Under the pieces are notes generated by a model. It was not told where the DNA came from. It saw only the letters and a list, made by a program, of their open reading frames with translations, and made no database searches. A DNA stretch of 64,000 nt from CAWBRT01 sp963791145 (GTDB lineage: Bacteria; Acidobacteriota; Terriglobia; Terriglobales; Acidobacteriaceae): NCBI GenBank assembly GCA_963791145.1, contig CAWBRT010000007.1, forward strand, positions 62,001-126,000. Direction: 5' to 3'. The stretch's first letter is position 1, and every line of letters begins with the position of its first letter. Positions 1-8,778 of this stretch are shown piece after piece. A program made the position numbers and the translations under genes.

Positions 1-39
1 CTGATCTTCTTCATCACCCCGAAGATCATCCAGACGTAA
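1..39 (+). CDS. 3' end of a secretin (PilQ-like), partial
   Basis: Only the last 12 codons and a TAA are inside the window, reading LIFFITPKIIQT. Type II/IV secretins commonly end in an 'L-I-hydrophobic-F-I-T-P-x-I' beta strand, so this is probably the C-terminus of an outer-membrane secretin such as PilQ. A hairpin follows the stop directly. The call rests on one short motif and is tentative. Confidence 0.4.
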   Translation: MIFFITPKIIQT

Positions 40-43
40 GGAT

Positions 44-98
44 CGTTTCCCGTTTCATGTTCCGCATGGAGCTTGGGGCGGGAAACGTTTCTCTTCTT
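44..98 (+). terminator. Intrinsic terminator-like hairpin after the secretin
   Basis: A 9-bp arm at 44-52 (cgtttcccg) pairs with 79-87 (cgggaaacg). It is followed by a T/C-rich run at 88-98 and lies 5 bp after the TAA. The 26-base loop is long, which lowers confidence. Confidence 0.4.
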
Positions 99-171
99 AG
101 CTGACGCAATATGACGCAATCGCAATTCTGTGGCCTCAATCTGCAATCTGCAATCCGGTTCCCCATTTACA

Positions 172-1262
172 ATGAGCGCTATGGACTACTCTGAGCGCCG
201 GCGGCGGCTGCTCGCGGAACTCGAGCGGCTGAAGCTGGACGCGATTCTGGTTACGCATCTGCCCAACGTGCGCTATCTGACCGGCTTTACCGGTTCGGCT
301 GCGGCGCTGTTGATCGAGAACAAGGCTCAGGCCAAGCCGGTGTTCGTCACCGATGGCCGCTACTCCGCGCAGGCCCGCGAGCAGGTCAAGGGCGTATCCA
401 TTGCGCTTGGCAGGCCTGGCGTGCTGGGGGGATGCTCAGGGAGATCGCCGTCCGCCATCCGCGGCGGCTGGGCGTCGAGGCCGACCACATGACGGTCAAG
501 ACGCATTCGCTGCTGGTCTCCGAGCTGCGCGGCAGCCGCCTCGTCGCCACCTCCGGCGTAGTCGAGAAGTTGCGAATCGTGAAAGAGCCGGCGGAGGTGA
601 AGACCATCCGCCAGGCGGTATTGCTGGGCGCCCAGCTGTTCGCCGGCGCTCTGCGGACGCTGCGTCCCGGACGCCCGGAGGCGGAAGTGGCGGCCCACAT
701 CGAGTACGAAGCGCGACGCCGCGGCGCCGAGCGCATGTCGTTCGAAACCATCGTCGCCTCCGGCCCGCGTTCCGCCATGCCGCACGGTATCGCCTCGTCC
801 TCGCCTCTGCCCAAGGCGGGATTCGTGGTGCTCGATTACGGTGTTATACTGCACGGTTACTGCTCCGACATGACGCGCACCGTTCATCTGGGCAGGCCTG
901 GCCCGCAATCCAAGGCTTGGTACGACGCGGTGCTGCAGGCCCAGTTGGCGGCCATTTCCGCCGTGCGCCCGGGTACGGCCTTTTCCGACGTAGACCGGGC
1001 AGCGCGCATGATCCTGAAGGGCTCGAAGCTGGAGAAGTTCTTTACCCATTCGACCGGGCACGGGGTTGGGCTGGAGATTCATGAGCCGCCCCGCCTGGCC
1101 GCCGGGCAGGAAGAGACGCTGGAACCGGGCATGGTGATCACCATCGAGCCGGGCATTTACGTTCCCGGACGTGGTGGCATCCGCATCGAAGACATGGTGC
1201 TGGTCACCCATGACGGCTGCGAAGTATTGACGCCCGTCAAGAAAGATTTTGTGCAACTTTGA
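172..1262 (+). CDS. Xaa-Pro aminopeptidase-like M24B metallopeptidase (frameshifted)
   Basis: Cytoplasmic peptidase that removes N-terminal residues preceding proline. The N-terminal creatinase-like domain (about 172-430) contains RYLTGFTGSAAALLIE. The C-terminal pita-bread domain shows the metal-ligand motifs VLDYG, YCSDMTRT, STGHGVGLEIHEPPR, ITIEPGIYVPG and RIEDMVLV. The frame changes near 426-432, where a run of six G would need a seventh to continue into MLREIAVRH. I read this as a one-base deletion, not a real break. The start is taken as ATG 172 (ATG 181 is possible); the upstream GTG at 130 lies in a CTGCAATC repeat. It ends 57 bp before accB. Confidence 0.85.
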
Positions 1263-1319
1263 CGCTGTCCCGAAGGGCCCCGTCCCATGCGGCACTTGCA
1301 TTGAACGGGCTGGAGGACA

Positions 1320-1784
1320 ATGAATCAGAAAGAAATAAGAGAGCTGATCGAGTTCCTGATCGAGAAGGACGTCGCCGAATTCGAGTTGGAGCGTGGCGAC
1401 GTCAAGCTGCGCGTCCGCTGGGGACAGTCCGTTGCCGGGCAGGTTTCCGTGGCGCCGCCCCCTCGCTATCCGGCAGCGAATCCCGATCCCGCCGCCGCGC
1501 ACGCTCCGGCGGCTCCGGCAGCGGTGGCCCCGGAAGAGCAGGGGCTTCACGTGGTGAAGTCGCCGATTGTCGGCACCTTTTACGAAGCGCCCGCGCCCGG
1601 CGCGCCGGCCTTCGTCAAGCCCGGCGACCGCGTCAAGCAGGGCCAGGTGATTTGCATCGTGGAAGCCATGAAGTTGATGAACGAAATCGAAGCCGACGTG
1701 GCCGGCGAAGTCGCGAGCGTACTGGTCGCCAACGGGCAGCCGGTCGAGTACGGCCAGCCGCTATTTTCGATACGGCCGGCATAG
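1320..1784 (+). CDS. accB: Biotin carboxyl carrier protein of acetyl-CoA carboxylase
   Basis: Carries biotin between the biotin carboxylase and carboxyltransferase subunits in the first committed step of fatty acid synthesis. The 154-residue protein has an N-terminal segment (1-40), an Ala/Pro-rich flexible linker (45-72) and a biotinyl domain (76-154). The biotinylation motif is EAMKLMNEI, with the lysine at about residue 118. A ribosome binding site (ggagg) lies 8 bp before ATG 1320. The accC reading frame begins directly after its stop, so the two are co-transcribed as in most bacteria. Confidence 0.95.
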   Translation: MNQKEIRELIEFLIEKDVAEFELERGDVKLRVRWGQSVAGQVSVAPPPRYPAANPDPAAAHAPAAPAAVAPEEQGLHVVKSPIVGTFYEAPAPGAPAFVKPGDRVKQGQVICIVEAMKLMNEIEADVAGEVASVLVANGQPVEYGQPLFSIRPA

Positions 1785-1799
1785 TTGCCCAGCTTCTCC

Positions 1800-3188
1800 A
1801 TGTTCAAGAAGATATTGATCGCCAATCGCGGGGAGATCGCCCTGCGCGTCATCTGCGCCTGCAAGGAACTGGGCATCGGCACGGTGGCCATCTACAGCGA
1901 TGCCGATCGCAACTCCCTCCACGTGCGTTTCGCCGATGAGGCCATCTGCATCGGCCCCGCGCGGCCCAAGGAAAGCTACCTCAACATCCCGGCGGTGATC
2001 AGCGCCGCCGAAATCACCAACGTCGATGCCATCCATCCCGGCTACGGCCTGCTGAGCGAAAACGCCAGCTTCGCCGAGGTTTGCGAGACCTGCGGTATCA
2101 CCTTCATCGGTCCGCCGGCGGAGATCATGCGCATCATGGGCGAGAAGGAAAAGGCCCGCATGGCGATGAAGCAGGCCGGCGTGCCCATCCTAAGCGGCTC
2201 TGAAGGCGTCATCGCCTCCTCCGATGAGGCCCTGGAGTGGGCCCGCCAAACCGGCTTCCCGGTGATGCTCAAAGCCTCGGCCGGCGGCGGCGGGCGCGGC
2301 ATGCGCATCATTCGCTCGCCCCAGGAGATGCCGCAATTGTTCGAGGCGGCGCGCAGCGAGGCCCTGGCCGCCTTCGGTAACGGCGACCTTTATCTGGAGA
2401 AGTTCATCGAGCGGCCCCGCCACATCGAGTTCCAGGTGCTGGCCGACGCCCATGGAAACGTCGTCAGCCTGGGCGAGCGCGAGTGCACCATCCAGCGCCG
2501 CCACCAGAAGCTGCTCGAGGAATCCCCCTCCACCGGGATCACGCCCGAAATGCGCGAGCGCATGGGCAAGCTGCTGGAATCCACCCTGAGCCGCATCGGT
2601 TACGTCAACGCCGGCACGGTTGAGTTCCTCATGGAGGAAGACGGCTCGCTCAGCTTCATCGAGATGAACACCCGCATACAGGTGGAGCATCCGGTGACGG
2701 AGATGCGGACCGACATCGACCTGGTGAAGAGCCAGATCCTGATCGCCGCCGGGGCACGGCTGCCGGAGCTGATCCGCACGCCAGTGGAGAGTCGCGGCCA
2801 CGCCATCGAGTGCCGCATCAATGCCGAGCACCCGGAGAAGTTCACGCCTTCGCCCGGCAAGATCACCGCCTTCAACATCCCCGGCGGCACCGGGGTGCGT
2901 GTCGATACCGCGGTCCATGCCGAAGCCGTGATTCCTCCTCATTACGATTCGCTCATTGCCAAGCTCATCGTGCGCGGCCAGGACCGCGCGGAGGCTATCG
3001 CGCGCATGGCGCGGGCACTGGAGATGTTCATCGTCGAGGGTGTCCACACCTCCATCCCCCTGCACCGGCGCATCCTGAAAGATCCTGACTTCATCGCCGG
3101 CCGCATCGACACGCGGTTCGTGGAGCGGTTGCTGGCCAATGCCAACGATGCGAGGGCGCAGGAAACTGTCGCCGCAAACAAGCGCTGA
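1800..3188 (+). CDS. accC: Biotin carboxylase subunit of acetyl-CoA carboxylase
   Basis: ATP-dependent carboxylation of biotin on AccB. The start is ATG 1800 (MFKKILIANRGEIALRVI); the in-frame TTG at 1785 would add five residues. Domain order is the preATP-grasp fold, the ATP-grasp domain with KASAGGGGRGMRII (about residues 155-170), the catalytic and binding segments ERECTIQRRHQKLLEES and IEMNTRIQVEHPVTEM, then the C-terminal domain. At 462 residues it is close to the usual 445-450. The frame is intact, unlike many neighbours. Confidence 0.95.
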   Translation: MFKKILIANRGEIALRVICACKELGIGTVAIYSDADRNSLHVRFADEAICIGPARPKESYLNIPAVISAAEITNVDAIHPGYGLLSENASFAEVCETCGITFIGPPAEIMRIMGEKEKARMAMKQAGVPILSGSEGVIASSDEALEWARQTGFPVMLKASAGGGGRGMRIIRSPQEMPQLFEAARSEALAAFGNGDLYLEKFIERPRHIEFQVLADAHGNVVSLGERECTIQRRHQKLLEESPSTGITPEMRERMGKLLESTLSRIGYVNAGTVEFLMEEDGSLSFIEMNTRIQVEHPVTEMRTDIDLVKSQILIAAGARLPELIRTPVESRGHAIECRINAEHPEKFTPSPGKITAFNIPGGTGVRVDTAVHAEAVIPPHYDSLIAKLIVRGQDRAEAIARMARALEMFIVEGVHTSIPLHRRILKDPDFIAGRIDTRFVERLLANANDARAQETVAANKR

Positions 3189-3720
3189 GGCGTTCCACCT
3201 TCGCGGAGCGCCATGAATCTTCTCTGGAGAAGGCAGGGAGGCACTGCGCTCAGAGGGCTCGTGGCAACAGGACCGGCATGGTGCGGGGCTAAGGGTGATA
3301 CCTCAGCGCCTAATGAGTGTGTGAGAACTGATTTTGCTATGACGGTGAGTACAAAGCCCAAAAAGCCAGCCCGCGAAGCGGGCAGAAGATAATAGCCCAG
3401 GGCGTTAGAGCAAAACCAGGGATGGTGTATACCGAAGCGAAATGTTCCAGGCGCCGCGACCACCAGGGAGCGGCGACGGTAAGCAGAGTTTGAAGGTCTA
3501 TAACATCCCTGGTTTTGCCGTAGCCCCGGGTAAAGTGAGATAAAGCAGTTGAGCCCCGCAGGGGCGATAGAGTTTTCACACCCGTTCTAAAGGATCTTCG
3601 CAGTTTGGCTCGATTCGGCGTGGCTGAAGCCATGCCCTTTCAAAACGGTATACAGCAATCCTGATTCTGCTCCAGAAAAGACTGCTGTAAACGTTCGAGC
3701 CGCAAAGGAGCGACTTGAAG
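3189..3720. repeat. Gene-free region with a REP-like palindromic repeat split by an inverted-repeat insert
   Basis: No gene is convincing here. The left half of a composite repeat (agcccgcgaagcgggcag, then agcccagggcg) lies at 3367-3405. The right half (ccccgggtaaagtgag, then gagccccgcaggggcg) lies at 3524-3566. The same two halves are contiguous at 36611-36716. The intervening block at about 3407-3520 is bounded by a perfect 15-bp inverted repeat, 3410-3424 and 3504-3518. A ribosome binding site (aaaggag, about 3704-3710) precedes thiE. Confidence 0.7.
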
Positions 3721-4455
3721 ATGCCTGATCGCCTGAGCACCCAACATTCCACCGGCCAAGCTTCCACGAGCCTCATGCTGTCGCCGCTCTACGCCATCCT
3801 CGACATCGACAGCCTGCTGCGGCCGGGAGCCGTGGTCTTCGAGGGTTCAGCCGCACCAGCTACGCCTTCCGGCCAGCCGGCCGATCCCGACGCGGAGTTG
3901 CTCGCCCTGGTGTTGCACTTTGCCTCTGAGCTGCATGCTGGCGGCGTGCGCCTGCTGCAATATCGGTTTAAGCAGTTGCCGGTGCGGACCGCGCTCGCGC
4001 ACGCCTGCGCCCTGCGCCAGGCTCTTCCTTCAATGCAGCTCATCATGAACGACCGTGCCGACCTCTGTCTGGCTGCCGGCTTCGACGGCGTGCATGTCGG
4101 CCACGAGGACCTTGCTCCCGAGGCGGTGCGTAAGCTGGTGGGGCACCGCATCATCGGCGCTTCCACCCATAACCCCGAGCAGCTGCGCGAGGCCGACCAG
4201 GGCCCGGCGGACTACCTCGCCATCGGCCCGGTTTTTCCCACCACGAGCAAGTCGAGAACCTCGCCGCTGGTCGGCCTGGATGGAGTGCGTCAGGCGCGCA
4301 AGCTTACCTCCAAGCCGCTGGTGGCCATCGCCGGCATCACGCTTGAGAACTGCCGCCAGGTGCGCGACGCCGGAGCCGATTCCGTGGCCATCATCGCCGC
4401 CCTGCTGCGCCATCCGCGACGAGCGGCGGAAGAGTTTCTGCGAGTGTTGTCGTAA
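3721..4455 (+). CDS. thiE: Thiamine-phosphate synthase
   Basis: Joins HMP pyrophosphate and thiazole phosphate to give thiamine monophosphate. TIM-barrel motifs in order: SPLYAILDID near the N-terminus, LIMNDRADLCLAAGFDGVHV, IIGASTHNPEQL, DYLAIGPVFPTTSK, and PLVAIAGITLENCRQV followed by GADSVAIIAALL. A segment of about 25 extra residues, rich in Ala, Pro and Gly, follows the first strand. ATG 3721 is favoured by aaaggag about 10 bp upstream; TTG 3715 and ATG 3775 are alternatives. It is convergent with the next, minus-strand pair. No TPP riboswitch was recognised upstream. Confidence 0.9.
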   Translation: MPDRLSTQHSTGQASTSLMLSPLYAILDIDSLLRPGAVVFEGSAAPATPSGQPADPDAELLALVLHFASELHAGGVRLLQYRFKQLPVRTALAHACALRQALPSMQLIMNDRADLCLAAGFDGVHVGHEDLAPEAVRKLVGHRIIGASTHNPEQLREADQGPADYLAIGPVFPTTSKSRTSPLVGLDGVRQARKLTSKPLVAIAGITLENCRQVRDAGADSVAIIAALLRHPRRAAEEFLRVLS

Positions 4456-4526
4456 ATTGTTTCCCAGAGTCGGTGTGCCTGGGAGGTGCTTGAAGGCTTT
4501 TTTTGATCCCCGAGGAGAATACCCGA

Positions 4527-5300
4527 CTATCCAGTCAATGCATTGACAAAATTAGAACGCTGCGACCAAACCGCAGGAGTCACATCGTAGGCGTTGAGGG
4601 CCTCGATAATGTCGCCTCCAACCGCCTGTTCTTGATCATTCAAGAAAGCGTAAGCCTCTGCCACAGATTCCGCCGAACGGGCGGCCCGCGTATCGCTGAG
4701 AGTCCACAAATAGGCGAAGATGTTGTCCCTCTTCGGAGCGGCTATTGCCTGTAGGATTCGCTCTGGTCGCGTTCGAGATTTAGGAATTAGGAAGTCAACA
4801 CCGTGGTCATACCCGCTCTTACCAGCAAGTTTTACTCTGGGTGTGTAGCGGATGTCGTGGCTGTCGAGGAAATTGCGCACATCCTCAAAAAAGAAACTGG
4901 CGACCCGAGATTGAGCCATTACAAACATGTCGTTGACAGCCAGCATCGCCTGCACCAGGGAATGTAGCCTCTGCCCCAAATTACTGGTTGATGCTTCGAC
5001 CAATAATTGATTATTTTCCGAACGCACGCCCAACCCTTTGAGCACGTTATCGAAGAGCATCTTACGTTTAGGTGTATCAAGTTCTAGCCCAGAAGTCCTT
5101 AGATCGGAGAGGATGTACCCATCATCAGACAAGATGATATTTCCGTTGTGGCGAGTAGCGTACACCTGAAGGTGGTCATTGTGGCGGTCCAGAAATGGGG
5201 TGGTCAACTCACACGCCTCCCCCACCTCGGCCACGGAAAGTCCTTGGCGAAGCCAACCCACATAGGCGTCAATCAGCTTCTGGCACTCGTTCCGATTCAT
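4527..5300 (-). CDS. DUF1828/DUF1829-like protein
   Basis: A 257-residue protein of unknown function. Residues 25-85 resemble DUF1828 (TPFLDRHNDHLQVYATR, then NIILSDDGYILSDLRTSG); the C-terminal half resembles DUF1829. The start overlaps the stop of the upstream 148-residue ORF by 4 bp (ATGA), so the two are translationally coupled. The pair is visibly AT-richer than the flanking genes and sits alone between thiE and a potassium-channel gene, which suggests an acquired cassette. Related pairs occur patchily in bacteria. A defence or toxin-antitoxin role is only a guess. Confidence 0.65.
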   Translation of the reverse strand: MNRNECQKLIDAYVGWLRQGLSVAEVGEACELTTPFLDRHNDHLQVYATRHNGNIILSDDGYILSDLRTSGLELDTPKRKMLFDNVLKGLGVRSENNQLLVEASTSNLGQRLHSLVQAMLAVNDMFVMAQSRVASFFFEDVRNFLDSHDIRYTPRVKLAGKSGYDHGVDFLIPKSRTRPERILQAIAAPKRDNIFAYLWTLSDTRAARSAESVAEAYAFLNDQEQAVGGDIIEALNAYDVTPAVWSQRSNFVNALTG

Positions 5301-5743
5301 GCGATCACTCCCTGAATTGGGGGAGGTGGCTCAATGTTACAGAAAGCGCAGAAGTCTTGGAATGTTGCCCCAGGATCACTCAAAAGCCTGAATCTGTTTG
5401 CCTCTACCGGGTATGCCCACTTGTCATCATAGCCTTCTTTGTATAAGTGAAGATGCGTTCCAGAGAGGTGCACTCCATCTGGATTTGTATGGGGCGCTCC
5501 GTCTACATCTAGTCGTATTAGAACGACTGTAATTTGCACCCTGTTCTGAAACTTCAGCTTCGATAGCCGAAGCGTCCCTCGCCAAACGTCCAACAAGAAC
5601 TTCTCTCTATCGTCGGGATCAGCTAGTTCATAGGTGTCGTCCACCCCCGGCGGAATGGAGATCGATGCCGGAGGACGTACGAAGTGCTTTGCCATCTGCA
5701 TGAACTGCTCGGCTTCTGCTTGTGTAAGCACTATGTAGTACAC
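5297..5743 (-). CDS. DUF6978-like small protein, partner of the DUF1828-like gene
   Basis: A 148-residue protein with no signal peptide or membrane segment. The central part (REKFLLDVWRGTLRLSKLKF, then VLIRLDVDGAPHTNPDG) and the tail (HLHLYKEGYDDKWAYPVE) match my memory of the DUF6978 family, often found beside DUF1828 proteins. The residues GTHLHLYKEG are probably part of the conserved core. It is the first gene of a two-gene minus-strand operon. Function unknown. Confidence 0.6.
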   Translation of the reverse strand: MYYIVLTQAEAEQFMQMAKHFVRPPASISIPPGVDDTYELADPDDREKFLLDVWRGTLRLSKLKFQNRVQITVVLIRLDVDGAPHTNPDGVHLSGTHLHLYKEGYDDKWAYPVEANRFRLLSDPGATFQDFCAFCNIEPPPPIQGVIA

Positions 5744-5976
5744 CTCGGTAATATCGACCCAGTGATGATCTGGGTTTCGGCCAGTGGCCCGCCGGTCGTC
5801 TAGGATTCTGCCGCCCTTTTCGCCATGGAAACTAAGGGAAGCGCGATTCTACATCAACTTGGTTTGGGCCAGAACAAATTCCGAAACCCCGAAATTCGAA
5901 AGTCGAAACTGTCGACCGGCAACTGCTGTACAATCCGCTTCGACCAAGCTTATTGCTTTCGCAGGCTCCCCTGTAG

Positions 5977-7017
5977 GTGCCGTCTTTACTATCTTCCGGG
6001 GGTGGAACAGGGAACTCGGTGCGCACCCGTCGCAAAATCGCCATCTTGAGCTCGGCCATTCTCGTCATCATGGTGATCGGGACGGTCGGCCTGCATCTCG
6101 TGGAAGGCACTTCGCTGTTCGAGTCCTTCTACATGGTGCTGACCACCTTTACCACCATCGGCTACCAGGGCCCGGCGACGCACGCAGGCCGGGTGCTGAA
6201 TACCTTCCTGATCATCGGCGGAGTGGGGTTGCTGTTCCTGCTGATCGGGGCCTCGACGCAAGCTTTGCTAGAATTCGAGTTCAGAGAACTGCTGGGCAGG
6301 CGAAAAATGGAACGCGATATCAGCCGGCTGAAGGATCACTACATCATCTGCGGCGCCGGACGCGTCGGTCGCAGCGTAGCCGGCGAACTGGCGCGGCGTC
6401 CCGTGCCGTTCCTGATGATCGAGAGCAACGAGGCCAAAGCCGAGCGTTTTCGCGGCAAGTGGCTGGTCATGAACGGCGACGCCACCAGTGAAGCCGTGCT
6501 GCGCCAGGCCGGCATCGAGCGCGCCCTGGGGCTGGTGGCGGCCACCACTACCGATGCCACCAACACCTACATCGTGCTCACCGCCCGCAGCCTCAACTCC
6601 ACGCTGAAAATCATCGCCCGCGCCAGCGAAGAAAATGCCGAGAAGCACATGCGTTCGGCCGGCGCCGACGAGGTTGTCTCTCCCTATGCTTTCATCGGCT
6701 ACCGTATCGCCCATTCTTTCCTGCGCCCTCACGTTCTGGATTTCATGAAGCTGGCCATGATCCCGGAGGAGGAGCTTGGTCTGGAGATCGAAGAGGTGCG
6801 AGTCGGCGAGAACAGTCCTTTTGCCGGGCAAACCGTCTACGAATCCAAGCTGCGCCAGAACTACGGACTTATTGTGCTGGCCATCAAGCGCGAAGGCCAG
6901 AAGCTGCACTTGAATCCCAAGTCGACCGACATCATCTCCGCCGGCGACACCCTGGTGGTGATGGGAGATCCGGCCGGGCTGCGTGAAGCTCAGGTCATGG
7001 CGGGCACAAGCGCATGA
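5977..7017 (+). CDS. Potassium channel protein with TrkA-N/RCK and TrkA-C domains
   Basis: Inner-membrane two-helix channel with a cytosolic nucleotide-binding regulator. After a short N-terminus come TM1 (KIAILSSAILVIMVIGTVGL), a pore loop reading TTFTTIGYQGP, and TM2 (VLNTFLIIGGVGLLFLLIGA). A Rossmann RCK domain starts at IICGAGRVGRSVAGEL, and a TrkA-C domain closes the protein (EVRVGENSPFAGQTV to VVMGDP). The selectivity filter has Gln where the second Gly of T-V-G-Y-G normally stands. GTG 5977 is the longest start; GTG 6019 is equally plausible. It overlaps nnr by 4 bp. Confidence 0.85.
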   Translation: MPSLLSSGGGTGNSVRTRRKIAILSSAILVIMVIGTVGLHLVEGTSLFESFYMVLTTFTTIGYQGPATHAGRVLNTFLIIGGVGLLFLLIGASTQALLEFEFRELLGRRKMERDISRLKDHYIICGAGRVGRSVAGELARRPVPFLMIESNEAKAERFRGKWLVMNGDATSEAVLRQAGIERALGLVAATTTDATNTYIVLTARSLNSTLKIIARASEENAEKHMRSAGADEVVSPYAFIGYRIAHSFLRPHVLDFMKLAMIPEEELGLEIEEVRVGENSPFAGQTVYESKLRQNYGLIVLAIKREGQKLHLNPKSTDIISAGDTLVVMGDPAGLREAQVMAGTSA

Positions 7018-8591
7018 AGATCGTAACCACGGCCGAGATGCGGGAGATCGACCGCCTTACCACCGAGCGCTTCGGCGTGCCTTCGCTCACCCTGATGGAG
7101 AACGCAGGAAGCGCCGTGGCCGCCTTCGCCCGCGCGCATTTCCCGCAGTCCTCGCGCATCGCCATCATCTGCGGAAAGGGCAACAATGGCGGTGACGGAT
7201 TCGTAGCCGCTCGCAAGCTGCATCAGGCCGGCAAGGTGGTAGAGGTGCTGCTGCTGGCCGAGCCCGCCGAGCTGCGCGGCGATGCCGCCAGGATGTTCGC
7301 CACCCTGCCGCTCCGCCCCATTCTCGTGCGCGGCGAGCAGGAGCTTGAGCGGGAGCTCTCGCGCAGCCTGGGAGCCTCCGAACTCATCGTGGATGCCATT
7401 CTTGGGACCGGCTTTCGCCCGCCCGTGACCGGGCTTTATGCCAAAGCGATCGCGGGCGTCAACGGTCTAAAGGTCCCGGTGCTGGCGGTTGATATTCCCT
7501 CGGGGGCCGACTCCGACAGTCTCAGCCCACAGTCGTCCAAAGAAGGCGTTGTGATCGCCCGCGCCGATGCCATCGTCACCTTCACCGCGCCGCGCCCGGC
7601 CCACCTGTTCGGCAATCTGACCTCCGGACCCGTTGCCGTGGCGCAGATCGGCTCGCCGCCGGAGCTGATTCAGTCCACCTTGAATCTGCTCGCCATCACC
7701 GCCCAAGACATCGTTCCGCTGCTCGCGCCTCGCGCGCCCGATGCCAACAAAGGCCGCTTCGGCCACGTGCTGGTGATCGGCGGCTCGATTGGCAAGTCGG
7801 GCGCTCCCGCCATGGCCGGCATGGCTGTGCTGCGCGCCGGGGCGGGATTGGCCACGGTGGCTACCGCGCGCTCGGCGCTGCCCATGGTCGCCGCGCACGC
7901 CCCGGAGCTGATGACCGAGCCGCTGGCGGAAACCGCGCTCGGCAGCCTGGGACGGCTTGCCCTCGGCGATCTTCCCGAGGCCATAAAAGGGAAGACTCTG
8001 CTCGTCATCGGTCCCGGCCTGGGACGTCATATCGAGACGGTCGAGCTGGTGCAGTCGGTGGTGAACGCGACCAAGCTTCCGACCGTCATCGACGCCGACG
8101 GGCTCAACGCCTTTGAAGGCGTGGCAGACATGCTGAGCGGCGCCGGACGTACCCTGGTGCTGACACCGCATCCCGGCGAGATGGCCCGCCTGGTCGGCAA
8201 GACCGTTGCCCAGGTCCAGGCTGATCGCCTGGGCGTGGCTCGCGCCTTCGCCCGCGAGCGCGCCTGCATCCTGGTGCTCAAGGGGCATCGCACCATCGTC
8301 GCGCTGCCGGATGGACGCGCCTGGATCAACCCCACCGGCAATCCCGGCATGGCTACCGGCGGCACCGGAGATATTCTGACCGGACTGGTCGCCGGATTCC
8401 TGGCGCAGTTCCCGGAGCGCGCCGAATTGGCCGTGTGCGCGGCGGTGTTCCTGCACGGCATGGCGGGCGACGTGGCCCGCGACGAAGAAGGCGAACTGCC
8501 CATGGTCGCCACCGATCTGTTGCAGACGCTGCCGGCGGCCATGCGCCGCGCTGTTGCCTGGTCGCGGCAGCCCCTGCTGCGGATCTCATAA
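7014..8591 (+). CDS. nnr: Bifunctional NAD(P)HX epimerase / ADP-dependent NAD(P)HX dehydratase
   Basis: Repairs hydrated NADH and NADPH. The N-terminal YjeF-type epimerase domain (about 1-215) contains GKGNNGGDGFVAARKL and VDIPSGADSDS. The C-terminal ribokinase-like dehydratase domain (about 230-510) contains GRFGHVLVIGGSIGKSGAP, LTPHPGEMARL and NPTGNPGMATGGTGDILTG. The 525-residue length matches the fused bacterial family. It starts with ATG inside the stop of the channel gene (ATGA overlap). tsaE follows after about 190 bp containing a palindromic repeat. Confidence 0.95.
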   Translation: MKIVTTAEMREIDRLTTERFGVPSLTLMENAGSAVAAFARAHFPQSSRIAIICGKGNNGGDGFVAARKLHQAGKVVEVLLLAEPAELRGDAARMFATLPLRPILVRGEQELERELSRSLGASELIVDAILGTGFRPPVTGLYAKAIAGVNGLKVPVLAVDIPSGADSDSLSPQSSKEGVVIARADAIVTFTAPRPAHLFGNLTSGPVAVAQIGSPPELIQSTLNLLAITAQDIVPLLAPRAPDANKGRFGHVLVIGGSIGKSGAPAMAGMAVLRAGAGLATVATARSALPMVAAHAPELMTEPLAETALGSLGRLALGDLPEAIKGKTLLVIGPGLGRHIETVELVQSVVNATKLPTVIDADGLNAFEGVADMLSGAGRTLVLTPHPGEMARLVGKTVAQVQADRLGVARAFARERACILVLKGHRTIVALPDGRAWINPTGNPGMATGGTGDILTGLVAGFLAQFPERAELAVCAAVFLHGMAGDVARDEEGELPMVATDLLQTLPAAMRRAVAWSRQPLLRIS

Positions 8592-8659
8592 AGCAAGCGC
8601 GACCAGAGTTTTGGGGTGTGGAGATACCGTACACCAAACAGAATCTCATGCCGAGAGAG

Positions 8660-8757
8660 CGACCTTAGCCGCGTAGCGGCGAAGTACGTTAGCCCAGCGC
8701 TTCAGCGCTGGGATGCCGAAACGAAAGTTGGCGAGCCCCGTAGGGGCGATGCACGGA
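8660..8757. repeat. REP-like palindromic element
   Basis: Contains a palindrome agcccagcgc-ttca-gcgctggg (about 8691-8712), then gcgagccccgtaggggcg (8731-8748). The same modules occur at 3367-3566 and 36611-36716. It ends about 20 bp before the tsaE start, inside its leader. An in-frame ATG at 8713 lies within the repeat and is not taken as the start. Confidence 0.65.
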
Positions 8758-8778
8758 TTCACTCAGCCCGTGGGCAAC

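Noticed and set aside
360..1550. 396-codon minus-strand frame over the M24 peptidase and accB
   Set aside because: Shadow frame spanning two well-supported plus-strand genes; no domain recognisable.
3189..3720. TPP riboswitch ahead of thiE
   Set aside because: No recognisable thi-box core was found; the region is explained by palindromic repeats.
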